From NCBI GenBank assembly GCA_002381125.1, contig DFUT01000032.1, positions 1 through 23,065 on the forward strand: DNA of 23,065 nt, in the 5' to 3' direction. The position numbers and the translations under genes are program-made. The DNA comes from Bacteroidales bacterium UBA4179. GTDB lineage: Bacteria > Bacteroidota > Bacteroidia > Bacteroidales > Dysgonomonadaceae. The notes below the pieces were generated by a model. The model was not told where the DNA came from. It worked only from the letters and a program-made list of their open reading frames with translations, and did no database searches. Shown piece by piece: positions 1-8,528 of the stretch; positions within the stretch are counted from its first letter, which is position 1; every line of letters starts with the position of its first letter.

Positions 1-39
1 AAATAATAGATTGAACCGGTTAATTATAATTAAAACAAT

Positions 40-1092
40 ATGAAACTTTCTCAATTTAGATTTGATCTTCCTGAGGAGCTGATAGCTAAATATCCTGCTG
101 TTCATCGTGATGAATCGCGACTGATGGTCGTGCACAGGGAATCGGATGAACTCGAACATATAATCTTCAAAGATATATTGGATTATTTTGAAGAAAAGGA
201 TTTTTTTATTTTTAACGATACAAAAGTTTTTCCGGCAAGATTGTTTGGATACAAAGAAAAAACGGGCGCAGAGATCGAAGTGTTTCTGTTGCGAGAACTT
301 AATCCCGATCAGCATCTATGGGATGTTATGGTAAATCCTGCACGAAAAATACGTATCGGAAACAAGTTGTTTTTTGGTGAAAACGAAGAATTGGTTGCCG
401 AAGTGATTGACAATACTACCTCGCGAGGGCGTACAATTCGATTTTTGTACGACGGCCCATACGAGGAGTTTAAAGAACTGCTTTTTTTGGTTGGCGAAAC
501 GCCAATTCCGGAATATATGGGACGACGAGCAGAACCTCTAGACAAAGAGCGTTATCAAACCATTTTTGCCGCCAATGAGGGTGCTGTGGTGGCACCTGCT
601 GCCGGATTGCATTTCAGTCGCGAATTGATGAAGCGGATGGAGATAAAAGGAGTCGATTATGGATTTCTCACCCTGCATTGCGGATTGGGAGTTTATCGTG
701 ATATCGAAGTGGAAGATCTTACGAAACATAAAATCGATTCCGAACAAATGGTTATTCCCGAAGAATTGTGCGAAAGAGTTAATCCGGCATACGAAGAGGG
801 GCATCGTATATGCGTCGTAGGTGCTTCTACCATGAGAGCTGTTGAAACGGGGGTAAGTACCGACGGACTTTTAAAACCAAGAGAGGGGTGGACCAACAAA
901 TTTATTTTCCCTCCTTATGAGTTTACTTTTCCTTCGGCATTTGTTTCCAATTTTCAGCTTCCTTGTTCCACTTTATTGATGACGGCATGTGCTTTTGGCG
1001 GTTACGAAAAGATAATGAATGCTTATGAAGTGGCCGTTAAAGAAAAATACCGTTTCGGGGCATATGGCGATGCCGTGCTTATTATTGACTGA
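40..1092 (+). CDS. queA: S-adenosylmethionine:tRNA ribosyltransferase-isomerase (QueA)
   Basis: QueA transfers and isomerises the ribosyl group of S-adenosylmethionine onto 7-aminomethyl-7-deazaguanine in tRNA, giving epoxyqueuosine at the wobble base of GUN anticodons; it is cytoplasmic. Visible family blocks are FNDTKVFPARL (residues 58-68), PIPEYMGR (155-162), ERYQTIFAANEGAVVAPAAG (170-189) followed by LHF, and FLTLHCGLGVYRDI (209-222) leading into KHKIDSE. At 350 residues it has the usual length. The ATG at 40 starts directly with the family N-terminus and is preceded by an A-rich leader without a clear Shine-Dalgarno sequence, usual in this phylum. Its stop overlaps the folK start by one base, so the two are probably translated from one mRNA. 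Only 39 bases lie upstream and no convincing promoter is seen there, so it may be cotranscribed with a gene before the window. Confidence 0.97.
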   Translation: MKLSQFRFDLPEELIAKYPAVHRDESRLMVVHRESDELEHIIFKDILDYFEEKDFFIFNDTKVFPARLFGYKEKTGAEIEVFLLRELNPDQHLWDVMVNPARKIRIGNKLFFGENEELVAEVIDNTTSRGRTIRFLYDGPYEEFKELLFLVGETPIPEYMGRRAEPLDKERYQTIFAANEGAVVAPAAGLHFSRELMKRMEIKGVDYGFLTLHCGLGVYRDIEVEDLTKHKIDSEQMVIPEELCERVNPAYEEGHRICVVGASTMRAVETGVSTDGLLKPREGWTNKFIFPPYEFTFPSAFVSNFQLPCSTLLMTACAFGGYEKIMNAYEVAVKEKYRFGAYGDAVLIID

Positions 1093-1580
1093 TGAAGTGT
1101 TGTGATGAAATGTCGCATCGGGTATTTTTGGGATTAGGATCGAATTTAGGCGATAAGGAAAAAAATATAAACGATGCGTATGCGAAGATAGAAGAGCGGA
1201 TTGGGAAAATCGTTTCCAAGTCCGCTTTTTATGTTACGTCGCCCGAGGGATTTGCGTCGGAAAACAGCTTTGTGAACGTTGTGTGCGAAGTGGTTTCGAA
1301 AGTGTCGGTCAATGATGTATTCGTAATTACGCAAACCATTGAAAAACAGTTGGGAAGAACAGAAAAAAGTGAGAATGGCAAGTATGCCGACAGACCAATC
1401 GATATCGATATCCTGATGATTGATGATCTGATTATCGATAGGCCGGAGTTGACGGTTCCTCATCCCCGCATGCATCTTCGCGAGTTTGTGCTGCTTCCTT
1501 TTTCCGAAATTGCTCCCGATATGCTTCACCCGGTTTTGAAGCAAACCGTGGGAGAACTGCTTGAACGATTGCATAAATGA
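1092..1580 (+). CDS. folK: 2-amino-4-hydroxy-6-hydroxymethyldihydropteridine pyrophosphokinase (HPPK)
   Basis: HPPK moves pyrophosphate from ATP to 6-hydroxymethyl-7,8-dihydropterin, a step of folate synthesis in the cytoplasm. The signature motifs are present: GLGSNLGD (residues 14-21), the magnesium/ATP motif RPIDIDIL (101-108), and PHPRMHLREFVL (123-134). Length 162 is normal for a single-domain HPPK. The ATG at 1092 shares its A with the queA TGA stop (TGATG), typical of translational coupling. A second in-frame ATG at 1110 would give an N-terminus starting MSHRVFLGLGSN, closer to the usual start of the family, so the exact start is not settled. No terminator is evident after it. Confidence 0.95.
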   Translation: MKCCDEMSHRVFLGLGSNLGDKEKNINDAYAKIEERIGKIVSKSAFYVTSPEGFASENSFVNVVCEVVSKVSVNDVFVITQTIEKQLGRTEKSENGKYADRPIDIDILMIDDLIIDRPELTVPHPRMHLREFVLLPFSEIAPDMLHPVLKQTVGELLERLHK

Positions 1581-1620
1581 AATCATTCAGCAATCGCCGA
1601 TAAATTAATGCTTTCATTCA

Positions 1621-1651
1621 TTTGAATAATGAAAAAAAATTGCCATTTTTG
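1621..1651 (+). promoter_or_regulatory. Candidate Bacteroidetes-type promoter for the patatin/amylase pair
   Basis: A -33 element TTTG (1621-1624) and a -7 element CATTTTTG (1644-1651; consensus TAnnTTTG with one mismatch) are separated by 19 bases, the spacing expected for the primary sigma factor of Bacteroidetes. It lies 60 bases before the patatin-like gene, inside the 128-base gap after folK. This suggests the downstream pair is its own transcription unit. Confidence 0.55.
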
Positions 1652-1711
1652 TAAAGGCGATGGATATATTTTCAAGCAAGATCTATTAATTTTTTTTAAA
1701 TCTATTATGTG

Positions 1712-2545
1712 ATGTCACTTTTCGGTCCCCGATACCCCTATAATTTGGGATATGCATTAAGCGGAGGTGGTGCAAAAGGATTTGCTCACCTTGGAGCGCT
1801 TAAGATGTTGGATAAATGCGGGCTTGAGCCCGATATTATTGTGGGAACCAGTGCCGGCTCGTTGGCGGGCGTTTTTTATGCCGACGGGTACTCTCCCGAC
1901 GAAATAGCCGAACTTTTTAAGGGTAAAGAATTTAGGCAGTTTATTGAATTTACGAAGCCTACGGCCGGTTTTTTCAAAACGACGGGGTTGCAATCGTTTT
2001 TAAAAAATAATCTGCGTGCAAAATCGTTTGAAGAACTTAAAATTCCGTTTATTGCCGTAGCTACCGATTGGAATAGGGCTCGTGCAGTGACTTTCTCGCA
2101 TGGTGATTTTTTGATCGATGCAGTGGTTGCCTCGTGTTCCATTCCTATTATTTTTTATCCACAAGTGATTAACGATGTTCCTTATGTGGATGGGGGGCTT
2201 CTGAAGAACTTTCCTGTGTCGATAATTCGCAATAAATGCAAGTATGTGGTAGGAGTGAATGTTTCTTTAATGATTCCTCCTCCTGAAAAAATAAATCTAA
2301 AAAACATGATTGAAAGAACGTTTAATTTGATGGCTAATTCCAATACGCTTATCGATAGACAATTATGCGATATTCTTATTGAGACCGAAGGAATTGAGAA
2401 ATATTCCATGTTCGATTTAAATCATTCCAATGAAATGATAGCGCTTGGCGCTTCGTGTGCATCACAAAAAATAATGGAGAGAGGAGTACAAGAGATCGTG
2501 AATAGATGTGTATCATTAAAGAAAAAAAATCATGCAAAAAAATAA
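1712..2545 (+). CDS. Patatin-like phospholipase family protein
   Basis: A 277-residue single-domain patatin-like hydrolase, expected to cleave acyl chains from phospholipids or related lipids with a Ser-Asp dyad. The oxyanion-hole motif GGGAKG is at residues 18-23, the nucleophile elbow GTSAG at 45-49 (Ser47), and the catalytic Asp in VDGG at 159-162 (Asp160); SIPIIFYP (143-150) is another family block. There is no signal peptide or membrane segment, so it is probably cytoplasmic or peripheral, like bacterial RssA-type patatins. A GTG three bases upstream (1709) is in frame, but the ATG at 1712 is the better start. The 3' end overlaps the following amylase gene by 14 bases, pointing to coupled translation. 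The substrate cannot be read from the sequence. Confidence 0.93.
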   Translation: MSLFGPRYPYNLGYALSGGGAKGFAHLGALKMLDKCGLEPDIIVGTSAGSLAGVFYADGYSPDEIAELFKGKEFRQFIEFTKPTAGFFKTTGLQSFLKNNLRAKSFEELKIPFIAVATDWNRARAVTFSHGDFLIDAVVASCSIPIIFYPQVINDVPYVDGGLLKNFPVSIIRNKCKYVVGVNVSLMIPPPEKINLKNMIERTFNLMANSNTLIDRQLCDILIETEGIEKYSMFDLNHSNEMIALGASCASQKIMERGVQEIVNRCVSLKKKNHAKK

Positions 2546-4229
2546 AATATTTGTATATCAGATTCTTACCCGATTGTTTGGTAACAAAAATTCAAGGAAT
2601 AAACCTCATGGAACGATTGAAGAAAATGGGTCGGGTAAATTTAACGATATCACCGACATAGTGCTCAACGAACTGAAAGAAGCGGGTTATACCCATGTTT
2701 GGTATATTGGGGCGCTTGCCCATGCTTCTGCCACCGATTATACCGAATACGGTATTCCGCGGCAATTTCCCGAGATTGTGAAAGGGAAAGCGGGCTCGCC
2801 CTATGCAATAAGGGATTGTTACGATGTGGATCCGGATTTGGCGGTAAATGTGAAGAAAAGAATGCAGGAATTTGAAGAATTGATTGCGCGTACGCATAAT
2901 GCCGGTTTGAATGTTCTCATAGATTTTGTGCCCAATCATGTGGCGAGAAATTACCGGTCGATTGCCAAACCGAAACATGTGGAAGAATTCGGCGAGAAAG
3001 ACGATACGTCGGTTGTTTTTGCGCCACATAACAATTTTTATTATTTGCCCGGACAACCATTGGATTTGCAATTTTTGAGAGACAAAGGCATTGAGGTCAA
3101 CTACGTTGAAAATCCCGCAAAAGCTACCGGGAACGATTGTTTTACCAACAAACCGAGCGAATACGACTGGTATGATACGGTAAAATTAAATTACGGAGTG
3201 GATTATTTGAACGAACGCAGGAGATATTTTGACCCTATTCCCAATACATGGAAAAAGATGAGAAATATTCTGTTTTTTTGGGCGGCAAAAGATATCGACG
3301 GGTTTCGATGCGATATGGCAGAAATGGTTCCCTTGGAGTTTTGGAAATGGGTGATTCCTCAAATTAAGGCGCAATTTCCGGATATTATTTTCTTTGCCGA
3401 GATTTATAATCCTTCCGTGTATCGCGATTTCTTGGCCGACAATACTTTCGATTATTTGTACGATAAAGTGGGGCTTTATGATGTGTTGCGCGACGTGGCC
3501 TGTGGTTATCGCCCTTCTTCCGATATCACGTTTATATTGAATGCAGTGGGCGATATACAACATCGCATGATCAATTTCATGGAAAATCATGATGAACAGC
3601 GTATTGCATCTGATTTTTTTCTAAAAAGCGGAGAGAAAGGAAAAGCCGCAATGATTGTTACGGCTTGTATAAACGTAAATCCGGTGATGATTTATTTTGG
3701 ACAGGAACTGGGCGAGAGGGGCATGGATGAAGAGGGATTTAGCGGGAAAGATGGCCGCACTTCGATATTCGATTACTGGTCGGTGGACACGGTGAGACGA
3801 TGGAACAACAACGGTAAATGGAATGAAGAGCTGCTTACCGAAGAAGAAATAAGATTGCGAAAATTTTATCATAAGCTCATTCGGTTGTGTAATCGGGAAA
3901 AGGCATTACGCGAAGGGCTTTTTTACGATTTAATGTATGCCAATTACGAAAATCCGAATTTCAATTCCATGAAACAATATGCTTTCGTTCGCGGCGATTA
4001 CAAGGATTTTCTGTTGGTTATCGGCAATTTCTCAGATGAAGAGGAAGAAGTTACGGTTTGGATTCCCGATCATGCGTATGATTTTTTTAAAGTAAACCAA
4101 CATGAAAGGGCAATTGCCGTGCCTCTTCTTGCAGAAGAAAAATTTCCGATCGACTTTTCTCGTACAAATCCTTTAAAAGTAAAGATAAAAGCAAATGACG
4201 GAGAGATTTATAAAATTTCTTTTTTGTAA
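2532..4229 (+). CDS. GH13 family alpha-amylase-type glycoside hydrolase, cytoplasmic
   Basis: A 565-residue glycoside hydrolase family 13 enzyme acting on alpha-glucans. The four conserved GH13 regions are intact: DFVPNH (131-136), GFRCDMAE (257-264, nucleophile Asp261), FFAEIYN (287-293, acid/base Glu290) and MENHDEQR (350-357, transition-state Asp354). A beta-rich C-terminal domain follows from about residue 465. There is no signal peptide; the N-terminus begins at once with KIFVYQILTRLFGN, a strand of the barrel. It therefore probably acts on cytoplasmic glucan or maltodextrin, unlike the lipoprotein SusG-type amylases of the phylum. Its ATG lies inside the last codons of the patatin gene. 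No SusC/SusD or regulator genes are nearby, so it is not part of a polysaccharide utilisation locus here. The exact specificity (amylase, glucosidase or transferase) is undetermined. Confidence 0.92.
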   Translation: MQKNKIFVYQILTRLFGNKNSRNKPHGTIEENGSGKFNDITDIVLNELKEAGYTHVWYIGALAHASATDYTEYGIPRQFPEIVKGKAGSPYAIRDCYDVDPDLAVNVKKRMQEFEELIARTHNAGLNVLIDFVPNHVARNYRSIAKPKHVEEFGEKDDTSVVFAPHNNFYYLPGQPLDLQFLRDKGIEVNYVENPAKATGNDCFTNKPSEYDWYDTVKLNYGVDYLNERRRYFDPIPNTWKKMRNILFFWAAKDIDGFRCDMAEMVPLEFWKWVIPQIKAQFPDIIFFAEIYNPSVYRDFLADNTFDYLYDKVGLYDVLRDVACGYRPSSDITFILNAVGDIQHRMINFMENHDEQRIASDFFLKSGEKGKAAMIVTACINVNPVMIYFGQELGERGMDEEGFSGKDGRTSIFDYWSVDTVRRWNNNGKWNEELLTEEEIRLRKFYHKLIRLCNREKALREGLFYDLMYANYENPNFNSMKQYAFVRGDYKDFLLVIGNFSDEEEEVTVWIPDHAYDFFKVNQHERAIAVPLLAEEKFPIDFSRTNPLKVKIKANDGEIYKISFL

Positions 4230-4255
4230 AAATCTTTTATTGATGTTAGTTTTTG

Positions 4256-4263
4256 TACTTTTG
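4256..4263 (+). promoter_or_regulatory. -7 promoter element for prs
   Basis: TACTTTTG matches the Bacteroidetes -7 consensus TAnnTTTG exactly and lies 79 bases before the prs ATG, in the 113-base gap after the amylase gene. No good TTTG -33 element is seen at 19-21 bases upstream, so assignment rests on the -7 box and its position. Confidence 0.5.
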
Positions 4264-4342
4264 CATCAGTGATTGTCGATGTGGATGAAAAAAATAATTA
4301 TCGAATAAGTTTAATTAATTATTGATCAATAGAATAATAAAA

Positions 4343-5278
4343 ATGCAAGAGAGACCTTTTAAAATTTTTTCAGGCTCAAAATCGCGTTATTTTGCAGAAA
4401 AAGTATGCGATAGCTTAAAATGCCCGCTTGGCAATATGATTATTGAACACTTTGCCGATGGGGAATTTGCCGTATCGTACGAAGAATCCATTCGAGGTAA
4501 ACAAGTTTTTTTGATTCAATCTACTTTTCCGAATTCGGATAATTTGATGGAATTGCTGCTGATGATTGATGCGGCAAAACGCGCTTCGGCCAAATCTATC
4601 GTAGCTGTGATTCCCTATTTTGGGTGGGCGCGTCAAGACCGAAAAGATAAACCGCGGATTAGCATTGGTGCTAAATTGATTGCGGATTTGCTTAGTGTTG
4701 CCGGGATTAACCGGTTGATAACAATGGATTTGCACGCCGACCAAATTCAGGGATTTTTTGATGTTCCGGTGGATCATTTATATGCTTCGGGAGTTTTTAT
4801 TGAGTATATCAAAGGGCTAAAGCTCGAAAATTTGGTTATTGCCGCTCCCGATGTGGGTGGAACAAAAAGAGCCAGTGTTTATGCCAAATTTTTTGGCTGT
4901 CCTATGGTTATCTGCTATAAGGCGCGAAAAAAAGCCAACATAATTTCGGATATGGAGGTGGTTGGAGATGTAAAAGGGATGGATGTTGTGTTGATAGACG
5001 ATATCGTGGATACAGCCGGAACCATTACCAGAGCAGCCGATAGTATGATTCTGAAAGGAGCAAAATCGGTACGTGCGGTTGCCAGTCATGCCGTAATGTC
5101 CGATCCTGCTTCGGAACGAGTGGATCGATCGGCTTTGACCGAAATTGTGTTTACCGATAGCATACCTTACCCAAACAAATCGGAGAAAGTGAAAATACTT
5201 TCTGTGTCCGAAATGTTTGCCAATGCGATTCAACGCGTTTGCAACAATGAGTCTATTAGCTCATTGTATCTCATTTAA
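4343..5278 (+). CDS. prs: Ribose-phosphate pyrophosphokinase (PRPP synthetase)
   Basis: Makes phosphoribosyl pyrophosphate from ribose 5-phosphate and ATP, the shared precursor of purines, pyrimidines, His, Trp and NAD; cytoplasmic. Diagnostic blocks are SGSKSRYFAEKV (residues 10-21), FADGEFAVSYEES (37-49), the catalytic flexible loop YFGWARQDRKDKPR (92-105), DLHADQIQGFFD with active-site His131 (129-140), and the PRPP-binding loop DDIVDTAGT (219-227). The length from the ATG at 4343 is 311 residues, standard for the family. A TTG at 4322 is in frame but would add seven residues (MINRIIK) not expected in Prs, so 4343 is preferred. It converges with the HD-domain gene, leaving 25 bases between stop codons. 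It lies opposite the purM-pyrF operon, whose pathways use its product. Confidence 0.97.
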   Translation: MQERPFKIFSGSKSRYFAEKVCDSLKCPLGNMIIEHFADGEFAVSYEESIRGKQVFLIQSTFPNSDNLMELLLMIDAAKRASAKSIVAVIPYFGWARQDRKDKPRISIGAKLIADLLSVAGINRLITMDLHADQIQGFFDVPVDHLYASGVFIEYIKGLKLENLVIAAPDVGGTKRASVYAKFFGCPMVICYKARKKANIISDMEVVGDVKGMDVVLIDDIVDTAGTITRAADSMILKGAKSVRAVASHAVMSDPASERVDRSALTEIVFTDSIPYPNKSEKVKILSVSEMFANAIQRVCNNESISSLYLI

Positions 5279-5303
5279 GATTACACGATTGTATAAAAAA
5301 TTA

Positions 5304-6527
5304 TCAATCACGCAAATAGGCAAAATAATATTTGCCTATTTTTTTTGACAGCAACTCGGGATTTAGCATATCGGAAGCGAGCGAAATGTCTTTAATGGAG
5401 CCGTCGTTATATAATATATCGATGCTTTCTTCCTCTTGGCTATACATGTTGGTAGCAATTACATCGTGCGAAATAAGGTAACGGGCTTCGTGTTCCGATA
5501 AGTTGTACTTGCGTTCGTATTTTTTTACAAACTGTTTTATTCGTGAGGCGCTTTGTTTTTTGGGTGTGATTTCTATTTTGAACAACTTGCGGTTGACCAT
5601 GCCGTTGCTGAGCAGCGAAAGTACTTTATCGGGATGAGACGTCCATACTTTTAAAGCAGACCATATATCGCTATCGTCAAGATTGACAAAGTGTTGCAAT
5701 GCTTCTCCATTGTTTTCGAAATCGGCAAGCGTGGCGTCTTTTTCCAGAAAATAGGAGAGGGAAGGGGAGGCAAAAAGTTTTTCTCCCTGTGAAGCAAGTT
5801 CTTTTGCCCGAGTAAGGGTGTTGATGAGCATCTTTTCGGCTGCAACCGCCGTTTTGTGCAGATAAACCTGCCAGTACATCAATCGGCGCGACAAAAGAAA
5901 ATTCTCGATCGAATAAATGCCTTTTGAGTCGATAACCAAACGATCGTTGCGAACGTCCATCATTTTTATGATACGTGCCGAACCGATATTGCCTTCGTTT
6001 ACGCCGGTAAAAAAACTGTCGCGGCGCAAATAATCCAATCGGTCTACATCCAGTTGTCCGCTAACCAATTGGTGAAGAAAATGTTTGGGGTAGGTGTCGG
6101 TGAATATCTCGATAGCGGTTTGCAGTTTGCCGTTCCATTCCTCGTTTAATTGTTGCATCAAGAGCAAAGAAATTTCTTCATGATGAATGTTTTTCACGAG
6201 GGTGTATTCCAATATATGGGAAAACGGGCCGTGACCCACGTCGTGCAAAAGTATAGCGGCCAGCGCCCCGTCGTATTCGTCATCCGATATATCGTGACCT
6301 TTTTCTTTGAGGCTTTTCAATGCCTCGTTCATCAGATACATTGCTCCGATGGAATGATGAAAACGCGTGTGTTGTGCGCCGGGATATACAAAAGAGGTTA
6401 CCCCCAACTGCCGAATGCGGTTTAGGCGTTGCAGATAGGGATGTTGAATGATGTCGTAGATAAATTCGTTAGGTATATTGATAAATCCGAATACCGGGTC
6501 GTTGATGACTCGTCGTTTAGAAGACAT
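5304..6527 (-). CDS. HD-domain phosphohydrolase (YwfO/SAMHD1-like)
   Basis: A 407-residue metal-dependent HD-superfamily phosphohydrolase, probably a dNTP triphosphohydrolase or related nucleotidase. HD-domain ligands are visible: RFHHSIG (residues 55-61, His57/His58), LLHDVGHGPFSH (93-104, the HD pair at 95-96), and SGQLDVDRLDYLRRDSFFTG (156-175), which supplies the last Asp. The N-terminal pattern VINDPVFGFINIP followed by QRLNRIRQLG and YPGAQHTRF is the signature of the COG1078 family. It is the last gene of a tight - strand series after pyrF (27-base gap). Neighbours making nucleotides (purM, pyrF, and prs opposite) fit a role in nucleotide pool control, but the substrate is inferred. Its final codons contain the prs terminator hairpin. 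Confidence 0.9.
   Translation of the reverse strand: MSSKRRVINDPVFGFINIPNEFIYDIIQHPYLQRLNRIRQLGVTSFVYPGAQHTRFHHSIGAMYLMNEALKSLKEKGHDISDDEYDGALAAILLHDVGHGPFSHILEYTLVKNIHHEEISLLLMQQLNEEWNGKLQTAIEIFTDTYPKHFLHQLVSGQLDVDRLDYLRRDSFFTGVNEGNIGSARIIKMMDVRNDRLVIDSKGIYSIENFLLSRRLMYWQVYLHKTAVAAEKMLINTLTRAKELASQGEKLFASPSLSYFLEKDATLADFENNGEALQHFVNLDDSDIWSALKVWTSHPDKVLSLLSNGMVNRKLFKIEITPKKQSASRIKQFVKKYERKYNLSEHEARYLISHDVIATNMYSQEEESIDILYNDGSIKDISLASDMLNPELLSKKIGKYYFAYLRD
5314..5346 (+). terminator. Rho-independent terminator for prs, nested in the opposing gene
   Basis: A perfect 11-bp stem, AAATAGGCAAA (5314-5324) with TTTGCCTATTT (5331-5341), a six-base loop, and a run of T continuing to 5346 on the + strand. 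It ends prs transcription, but it lies entirely within the last codons of the convergent HD-domain gene. On the - strand the tail is less T-rich, although TTTTTT occurs a few bases further on, so it may act weakly in both directions. Confidence 0.75.
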
Positions 6528-6554
6528 AGTAAAGTTTTAAAAACCTGATGGGGG

Positions 6555-7385
6555 TTATTTATCCAAATATTTAGCTAGCATAATGCTCATTTGCTGCTGT
6601 AATTTTTTTGCTTCTTCGCATGCAGCATTGGCAAAATCTTCGGTGGAGTCGGCATATAGAATGGCGCGCGATGAATTGACCAGTAATCCGCACCGGTTGT
6701 TCATGCCATATTTGCACACTTCTTCCAACGACCCTCCTTGGGCTCCGATGCCCGGAACAAGCAGAAAATGATGAGGAACGATTTTGCGAACATCTTCAAA
6801 CAAGCGGCCTTGAGTGGCGCCCACGACATACATCATTTGTTCGTTCGAAGCCCATGTTTGGGAAATGCGAAGCACTTTTTCAAACAGCCGTTCGCCGTTG
6901 CGGTCTTCCGTAAGTTGAAAATCGTGCGCACCTTTGTTGGAGGTCAATGCCAATAGAATGACATGATTTTGCGGGTAAAGGAAAAAAGGCTTCACACTGT
7001 CTTCGCCCATATAGGGCGAAACGGTTACGGCATCCACTTTTATTGCATCGAAGTAAAAGCGGGCATACATTTCTGCGGTGTTCCCGATGTCGCATCGTTT
7101 TGCATCGGCAATAATAAATTGATCGGGATAACGTTGTTTGATGTAGGCTACCGTTTTTTCGAAGGCAATCCAGCCTTTTTGACCCGCTGCCTCGTAAAAA
7201 GCAATATTGGGTTTGTATGCTACGCAATAAGGTGCTGTTGCATCGATAATGCTTTTGTTGAATGCATATATAGGATCATCGTTATCTAGCAGATACTCGG
7301 GGATTTTTTCCAAATCGGTATCCAATCCTACACATAGGAATGATTGTTTTTTCTGAATCTGTTGAAAAAGGTGTTGTGTATTCAT
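6555..7385 (-). CDS. pyrF: Orotidine 5'-phosphate decarboxylase, type 2
   Basis: Catalyses the last step of UMP synthesis, decarboxylating OMP; cytoplasmic. The catalytic motif is DAKRCDIGNTAEMY (residues 94-107) with Asp94, Lys96 and Asp99 forming the charged active-site network. The N-terminal FLCVGLDTDLEKIP (16-29) and the phosphate-binding VPGIGAQGG (210-218) are also present. At 276 residues it belongs to the longer type 2 group (as in mycobacteria and Bacteroidetes) rather than the 230-240 residue E. coli type. It starts with ATG at 7385, only seven bases after the prfA stop, so cotranscription is very likely. Confidence 0.96.
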   Translation of the reverse strand: MNTQHLFQQIQKKQSFLCVGLDTDLEKIPEYLLDNDDPIYAFNKSIIDATAPYCVAYKPNIAFYEAAGQKGWIAFEKTVAYIKQRYPDQFIIADAKRCDIGNTAEMYARFYFDAIKVDAVTVSPYMGEDSVKPFFLYPQNHVILLALTSNKGAHDFQLTEDRNGERLFEKVLRISQTWASNEQMMYVVGATQGRLFEDVRKIVPHHFLLVPGIGAQGGSLEEVCKYGMNNRCGLLVNSSRAILYADSTEDFANAACEEAKKLQQQMSIMLAKYLDK

Positions 7386-7392
7386 TTTATAT

Positions 7393-8478
7393 TTATATCT
7401 CTGCTTCTTTCATTCGTTCTGCATTTTCGCTGATGATCAATTGATCGATCATCGGTTGGATATCTCCATCCATAAACGCAGATAAATTATAGAGTGTGAA
7501 ATTGATTCGATGGTCGGTAACTCGCCCTTGCGGATAATTGTATGTACGAATTTTTGCTGATCGATCGCCTGTAGAAACCATTGTCTTGCGGCGGGTTGCC
7601 ATTTCTTCGCGCCGTTTTGTAAGTTCCATATCGTATAGTTTTGTTCGAAGCATTTGCATGGCAATTTCCCGATTTTGCAGTTGGGTACGTGCTTGTTGCG
7701 ATACCACTACGATTCCTGTGGGTTTGTGTGTGAGCTGCACTTTTGTTTCCACTTTATTTACATTTTGACCTCCTGCGCCGCTCGACCTTGCCGTATGAAA
7801 TTCGATATCGGACGGATTGAGTTCAACATCCAATTCCTCTGCTTCCGGAAGAACGGCAACCGTAGCTGCAGAAGTGTGTATGCGTCCTTGTGTTTCGGTA
7901 ACCGGAACACGTTGTACCCGATGTACGCCCGATTCGTATTTCAATGTTCCATATACATTTTCACCCGTAACCGTAAAAATAATTTCTTTAAAGCCTCCGG
8001 CTGTTCCTTCCGTAAATCCGGTCACTTCGGTTTTCCAGCCTTTGTTTTCGCAAAAACGGGTGTACATTTTATACAAGTCGCCGGCAAAAATAGCGGCCTC
8101 ATCACCACCTGTACCTGCCCGAATTTCCATGACTACATTTTTTGCATCGTCGGGATCACCCGGAAGTAGCAAGATTTTAATTTTCTCCTCCAACAAGGGA
8201 AGTTTTTCGAGGTGTGTAGACAATTCTTCGTTTGCCAGTTGCCTGAGATCGGCATCTGTTTCATTTTCTAAGATATTTTTGGCTTCTTGGATTGCATCGA
8301 GTGTGTTTTTATATTCGTTTCGTGCTTCTACAATCTTTTCTAAGTCGCTATATTCTTTGTTGAGTTTCACAAAACGTTTCATGTCCGATATCACATCGGG
8401 GTCGGTAATTAATGTTGAAACCTCCTCAAAACGAGCAACTAAATGTTCTAATTTATCTAACAATGAATTTTCTGCCAT
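7393..8478 (-). CDS. prfA: Peptide chain release factor 1
   Basis: RF1 recognises UAA and UAG stop codons in the ribosomal A site and triggers peptide release. The peptidyl-tRNA hydrolysis motif GGQ is at residues 236-238 within RSSGAGGQNVNKVE. The codon-recognition tripeptide is PVT at 192-194 in RVPVTETQGRIHTSA, the P-x-T form that marks RF1 rather than the SPF of RF2. An N-terminal coiled-coil domain (about residues 1-100) and the block MEIRAGTGGDEAAIF (117-131) complete the family pattern. Length 361 is normal. It lies between purM and pyrF on the same strand, with gaps of 50 and 7 bases. Confidence 0.97.
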   Translation of the reverse strand: MAENSLLDKLEHLVARFEEVSTLITDPDVISDMKRFVKLNKEYSDLEKIVEARNEYKNTLDAIQEAKNILENETDADLRQLANEELSTHLEKLPLLEEKIKILLLPGDPDDAKNVVMEIRAGTGGDEAAIFAGDLYKMYTRFCENKGWKTEVTGFTEGTAGGFKEIIFTVTGENVYGTLKYESGVHRVQRVPVTETQGRIHTSAATVAVLPEAEELDVELNPSDIEFHTARSSGAGGQNVNKVETKVQLTHKPTGIVVVSQQARTQLQNREIAMQMLRTKLYDMELTKRREEMATRRKTMVSTGDRSAKIRTYNYPQGRVTDHRINFTLYNLSAFMDGDIQPMIDQLIISENAERMKEAEI

Positions 8479-8528
8479 ATGTTCGACTCAAAATGATTTT
8501 TGTTTGATTCCCTTATCAGGCGGTGCCA

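Noticed and set aside
14..33. Palindromes AACCGGTT and TTAATTATAATTAA before queA
   Set aside because: They are short or purely AT in an AT-rich leader, with no promoter element beside them; chance is likely.
1576..1618. Possible terminator after folK (AATGAAA with TTTCATT)
   Set aside because: The arms are 7 bp of mostly A-T with a loop of about 29 bases and no T tract; this is not a credible terminator.
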